Source: an uncultured Actinomycetes bacterium (GTDB lineage: Bacteria; Actinomycetota; Actinomycetes; S36-B12; CAIYMF01). From it: a DNA stretch of 64,000 nucleotides. The position numbers were made by a program, and so were the translations under genes. The stretch is from assembly GCA_903918645.1 (NCBI GenBank), contig CAIXFH010000087.1, positions 1 through 64,000 of the forward strand, in the 5' to 3' direction. Under the pieces are notes generated by a model. The model worked only from the letters and a program-made list of their open reading frames with translations, made no database searches and was not told the DNA's origin. This document shows, piece by piece, positions 60,957 to 64,000 of the stretch; within the stretch, counting starts at the first letter, position 1; each line of letters opens with the position of its first letter.

Positions 60957-62539
60957 CGCTTTTTCTCCTTGGTACGTGAACTCACTGGCAGATAGGTATC
61001 GGGGGAATGGAACGAGAACGCTTCATCGTGAACTCGCTCTTCGGGTATTCCGAGCACGTCGGCCGCGTGCCGTACTGAGGCTAAAAGCTCAGCGGGACCG
61101 CAGGTGTAGATATCGGCGCCAGCGATGTCGGAGACCAAGTGCACCAAGGACTTCGCTGAGATTGGGTAGTCGCGCCTCGTGCCTACGAGGTAACGCACCC
61201 TGGTGCCGGGGCGCGCCTTTGCGATGGCGTCGAGTTCATCGTGCAAGACCAACGCTTCGGGCTTGGGTGCGCGGTAGAGGACATCCACTCGAACCTTCTT
61301 GGGCAGATCATCAAGCAGGGCTCGTAGTGGGGTGATCCCAACCCCGCCGGCTATCAGGACTACGTGATCGCCCTTGCGCGCGTCTGCCGTGAACACGCCA
61401 TAGGGACCTTCAGCCACTACTCGCGTTCCATGCTTGAGCTTGGCCAACGACGAACTGTGATCACCAAGATCGCGCACGGTGATTCGCAGGTAGCGCGGAT
61501 CCGGCGCGGCGGAAAGCGAATACGGGTGCGACTGCCACCACTGGTCGCGCGTCATGAAGCGCCACCCGAAGAACTGGCCGCCACGTGCACCGATGTTCTG
61601 CACGTTACGTCCAGAAATCCAAACGCTCACGGTGTCAGCGGATTCGCGTTCGACCGAGTACACGCGAAGGTCATGGCGCAAGGACAAGTAGACGGGGCGA
61701 ACGACGCGATAGCCAATCAGGGCGCCAAAGGTGATGACGTAGAACCCGATCCACACCCACCTGGCCCACGAGTGCGTGATGAACGCCTGGCCGAGGGTGA
61801 TCTGGTGCATGTAGGCCAAGGCGATTGCCAGGTAGAGGTACAGGTGCGTGACCCACCAGGTTTCGTAACTCATCCGACGTCGGGCGACGCGCCACGAGGT
61901 CAGCCCAGCGACCATCATCAAAATGAATCCGGCGGCTGCGGGCAAGATCCACTGGTACGTCGAAATCAACGACCAACTCTCGGACAGATACGTCACTGCT
62001 TCAGAGGACGCATAGCCAGTGGTAACGAGAACGACATGCGCTGCGATCAGGATGAGGGCGAGTGGCCCAAGACGCCGGTGCCAGGCGACCATGCGGTCGT
62101 GGCCGATGCCACGTTCGATGGCGGGCACCCGAGCGATCAGCAAGATCACGAGCAGGGAAGCGTAGGTGCCGAGTAGGGCGGCCCATCGACTCAGTTCGAT
62201 GAACAGTGCGCCCTCACCCGAGAGCGATGAGCGAGTGATCCACTGGATCCCGACGACCAATCCAAGGCCCAGACCGGCCAGAGCCAATGCCAGAGTCGAA
62301 GCGGTTGACCGTAGGCCCTGGGGTGGCTTCGACGCGGCTTGGCGCTTGGTGCTCGCAGGACGACCCGACGCCGACCGACCCTGTGCGGACTGGCCCTTCG
62401 CGGACTGGCCCTTCGCGGACTGGCCCTTTGCAGGCTGACCCTTAGTAGGGCGTCCCTGCTTTGCGTTGGGCCGCGGGCGGGCAGTGGCTGATGCGGTGGT
62501 CATGGGAGATACGTTGCCCTGTAAACCTGTGAAAGACAT
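60953..62539 (-). CDS. Ferric reductase-like transmembrane flavoprotein
   Basis: A 528-residue protein. A Lys/Gln/Ala-rich N-terminal 70 residues with tandem repeats precedes about six membrane helices of the ferric-reductase (heme-binding) type, with His in WHRRLGPLALILIAAHVVL and YETWWVTHLYLYLAIALAYMHQ. From about residue 300 is an FAD/NAD(P)H reductase domain (HPYSLSAAPDPRYLRIT, GPYGVF, VLIAGGVGITPLRALL, YTCGPAELLASV). It would pass NAD(P)H electrons through flavin and heme across the membrane, probably to the FMN-binding protein. The start could also be the ATG at 62503. Confidence 0.87.
   Translation of the reverse strand: MSFTGLQGNVSPMTTASATARPRPNAKQGRPTKGQPAKGQSAKGQSAKGQSAQGRSASGRPASTKRQAASKPPQGLRSTASTLALALAGLGLGLVVGIQWITRSSLSGEGALFIELSRWAALLGTYASLLVILLIARVPAIERGIGHDRMVAWHRRLGPLALILIAAHVVLVTTGYASSEAVTYLSESWSLISTYQWILPAAAGFILMMVAGLTSWRVARRRMSYETWWVTHLYLYLAIALAYMHQITLGQAFITHSWARWVWIGFYVITFGALIGYRVVRPVYLSLRHDLRVYSVERESADTVSVWISGRNVQNIGARGGQFFGWRFMTRDQWWQSHPYSLSAAPDPRYLRITVRDLGDHSSSLAKLKHGTRVVAEGPYGVFTADARKGDHVVLIAGGVGITPLRALLDDLPKKVRVDVLYRAPKPEALVLHDELDAIAKARPGTRVRYLVGTRRDYPISAKSLVHLVSDIAGADIYTCGPAELLASVRHAADVLGIPEERVHDEAFSFHSPDTYLPVSSRTKEKKR
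62385..62429 (-). repeat. In-frame 15-bp tandem repeat in the ferric-reductase-like gene
   Basis: Three copies of GCGGACTGGCCCTT plus C or T, with decayed copies either side, coding for Lys-Gly-Gln-Ser-Ala repeats in the N-terminal cytoplasmic tail. Confidence 0.88.
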
Positions 62540-62630
62540 GTGAGACGCGCGACTCCCGCGTGTGAGTCGCGGTAGCCCGTTCGAGGAATCACCCGACTGG
62601 CTCAGCGGTGATAGCCCTTACGCTGGTCTG

Positions 62631-62732
62631 GTGATCACGCGGGTAGGGCATCGAGCGGTCGTTGTGGTCGTATCGGTTCTCTTGCTGGGCACGCTGCTTG
62701 TTGCCGTCTTCGCCGGCTTGCGCTGGTTCTGA
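62631..62732 (+). CDS. Possible 33-residue single-helix membrane peptide
   Basis: A short frame from GTG 62631 codes for MITRVGHRAVVVVVSVLLLG followed by TLLVAVFAGLRWF: a basic start, one continuous hydrophobic helix and an aromatic end. A TACGCT box (62619-62624) 6 nt upstream could give a leaderless message. It is the only clear feature in the 207-bp gap between the ferric-reductase-like gene and the next gene; conservation is needed to accept it. Confidence 0.35.
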   Translation: MITRVGHRAVVVVVSVLLLGTLLVAVFAGLRWF

Positions 62733-62746
62733 TTGCGACTGGCGGC

Positions 62747-63151
62747 CTAGAAGCGGAACGGCTTGGGTGGGTTCGACAGTGACGCCCTCGGGCAGGTGGC
62801 CAGACTCAACGTGCCATAGCCAAGTGCTTCGTCGCACAGGCTGGTGACGGTCAGGCCCATCTGGGTTCCACGGCGAGTGACCGTGGCTCGATACACCGTG
62901 ATCTCGTAACGCGTAGGTGTGCCGTACGCGACCTGGATCGTCCCAACAAGCTGCGATTCACCTGGCTGGTTCGGTCCGATCCAGGGTGAGTCGTAGAGCG
63001 CCCAACGAGATGGATCGGAGAGCCAGACACCGCCGTTTTGCACGTCGCGGATCGCTAACTCAACCAAGATTGCTCGGGCCGATTCCTCCGGGATGATTGC
63101 CGCAGGACGAATCACTTCGGTCACGACGCCTTCGTCGTACATCTCCGTCAT
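62747..63151 (-). CDS. Hypothetical protein
   Basis: About 134 residues from ATG 63151, which has a GGAG six bases upstream; a GTG at 63187 would add 12 residues. The sequence (VQNGGVWLSDPSRWALYDSPW, VAYGTPTRYEITVYRATVTRRG, ending in NPPKPFRF) looks like a compact beta-rich fold with two or three cysteines. No family recognised. It faces away from the DUF3145 gene across a 307-bp gap. Confidence 0.55.
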   Translation of the reverse strand: MTEMYDEGVVTEVIRPAAIIPEESARAILVELAIRDVQNGGVWLSDPSRWALYDSPWIGPNQPGESQLVGTIQVAYGTPTRYEITVYRATVTRRGTQMGLTVTSLCDEALGYGTLSLATCPRASLSNPPKPFRF

Positions 63152-63363
63152 GAAGATCTCCGAGTCTGATTCCGACACTACTGACACCCCCCGGCGGTCT
63201 TCGTGTGCACCCTGTACTCGCCCTGTGGCGGGTACTACACACCCAATATCGGCAGGATGTGCGCTGCGCTCAAGTCGGATTCGAGGATTTGTACGTTCCC
63301 AGCGCAGATTGCCCGCACGGTTACCCCAGACGGCTGAACAGCGTGTCCTTTCTGTAACAGATG

Positions 63364-63391
63364 TTGCAGATGTGGCCTAAGGGGTTATCCT
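63364..63391 (+). promoter_or_regulatory. Candidate promoter of the DUF3145 gene
   Basis: TTGCAG (63364-63369), 16 bp and TATCCT (63386-63391) fit -35 and -10 elements in the 307-bp region between 63152 and 63458. The expected start of transcription would leave a leader of about 60 nt with GGAGG before the ATG. I see nothing else definite in this gap. Confidence 0.4.
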
Positions 63392-63458
63392 GTGACCATC
63401 GTTAGGCCAGGTTGCGAGGTCGCTGGGGAAGGCGTCCCTCACGCATGGAGGTCCAGCG

Positions 63459-63998
63459 ATGACTGAACGACATGGCACCTCGGTGCCCGCTAGCGCCAGG
63501 GGAATGACCCGGGGCGTTGTCTTCGTCCATTCTTGCCCCAAGGCCATTACCAGCCACGTCGAGTGGGCGTTGTCCGACATTGTGGACTTCCGCGTGACCC
63601 TTGACTGGTCCGCCCAGTCGGTCGAGCCGGGTTCGGTGCGTGCCGAATTGTCCTGGACTGCCCCCGTTGGTACAGCTGCCCGCATCGTTTCGGCGCTGCA
63701 TTCGTGGGGGAGGCTGCGCCTTGAAGTCACCGAAGAGGGCACCTTGGCCACGGAGGGCGAAAGGTTCTCGGTGACTCCGTCGCTGGGCATCTACCGGGCG
63801 GTCATCGGTATTCATGGTGATATCCAGATTCCCGAAGAGCGGCTACGCGGTGCGATCGCCCGAGCGGCGCTGACGGGCAATCTGCTCGAGGATGAGATCT
63901 CGGTCCTACTCGGTGCCGCATGGGATGCCGAGCTTGAGCCGTTCCGCTTTGCTGGCGACGCGAACTCGGTGCGCTGGCTGCATCAGGTGGTCTCCTGA
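63459..63998 (+). CDS. DUF3145 family protein
   Basis: A 179-residue protein of the actinobacterial DUF3145 family: TRGVVFVHSCPKAITSHVEWAL near the start, TAARIVSALHSWGRLRLEVTEE and the ending GDANSVRWLHQVVS. The function is unknown; the family is widespread and single-copy in actinomycetes. ATG 63459 follows GGAGGTCCAGCG. It is complete and stops just before the window edge. Confidence 0.88.
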   Translation: MTERHGTSVPASARGMTRGVVFVHSCPKAITSHVEWALSDIVDFRVTLDWSAQSVEPGSVRAELSWTAPVGTAARIVSALHSWGRLRLEVTEEGTLATEGERFSVTPSLGIYRAVIGIHGDIQIPEERLRGAIARAALTGNLLEDEISVLLGAAWDAELEPFRFAGDANSVRWLHQVVS

Positions 63999-64000
63999 CA

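Noticed and set aside
60724-62429. CRISPR-like repeats
   Set aside because: The repeats are 15-bp units without spacers, in frame, and code for low-complexity linkers of real proteins.
1-64000. Mobile elements, prophage, rRNA or tRNA genes
   Set aside because: No transposase, integrase, phage structural gene, long terminal inverted repeat or cloverleaf-like sequence was noticed in the gaps, which are nearly all short.

Overview
The window looks like a high-GC actinomycete (Actinomycetota) chromosome. Signs of this are many GTG starts, an F420-type luciferase-like oxidoreductase, a DUF3145 protein, an actinobacterial sulfur-type leader peptide in front of metY, and promoters with TAnnnT -10 elements placed for leaderless transcription. 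I see no transposase, prophage, CRISPR array, rRNA or tRNA. Coding density is very high, with many 1-8 bp overlaps, so most of the sequence falls into long operons, several of them opened by their own regulator.

Region 1 (about 0.2-16.7 kb) is an aromatic-amine-like catabolic cluster. It holds an amino acid/amine permease, a glutamine-synthetase-like gamma-glutamyl ligase, two amidotransferase-type hydrolases, three cytochromes P450 with a P450-type ferredoxin and ferredoxin reductase, and a meta-cleavage set resembling homoprotocatechuate degradation (HpaE, HpaD, HpaG-like). An LLM oxidoreductase, an acetoacetate-decarboxylase-like protein, and MarR and TetR regulators complete it. Six copies of a 16-bp palindrome (CGTTYGGnnCCRAACG) stand in the promoter regions and tie the cluster into one regulon.

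Region 2 (about 17.3-30 kb) is a second catabolic module on the minus strand: HpaB-type flavin monooxygenase, Rid-family protein, DUF1028, M20 amidohydrolase, a flavin reductase fused to a LysR effector domain, aldehyde dehydrogenase and class III aminotransferase. A LysR regulator, an SDR and an M17 aminopeptidase lie upstream, and a P1-family peptidase is divergent. The likely logic is amine to aldehyde to acid plus ring hydroxylation and amide/enamine hydrolysis; the substrate is unknown.

Region 3 (30-52 kb) is a choline/glycine betaine C1 island. A plus-strand operon carries an MttB-family (non-pyrrolysine) methyltransferase, choline dehydrogenase, betaine aldehyde dehydrogenase and a glycine betaine ABC importer. 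The divergent minus operon holds IclR, corrinoid protein, MetV, MetF, methyl-THF:corrinoid methyltransferase, a RACo-like corrinoid activator and DUF1638. A further minus operon holds GntR, dimethylglycine/sarcosine dehydrogenase, EtfB, EtfA and formate-THF ligase. Together they would import or make glycine betaine, demethylate it through a corrinoid, oxidise the next methyl groups with a flavoprotein/ETF, and carry C1 units on THF to formate with ATP gain. This is an anaerobe-type system beside clearly oxygen-dependent genes.

Region 4 (52-64 kb) is mostly housekeeping: a UbiA prenyltransferase, a metY-metX pair behind a predicted attenuator (metX is frameshifted as read), cupin, membrane and PPOX proteins, a two-component system coupled to an FMN-binding protein and a ferric-reductase-like membrane flavoprotein, and a DUF3145 protein at the right edge.
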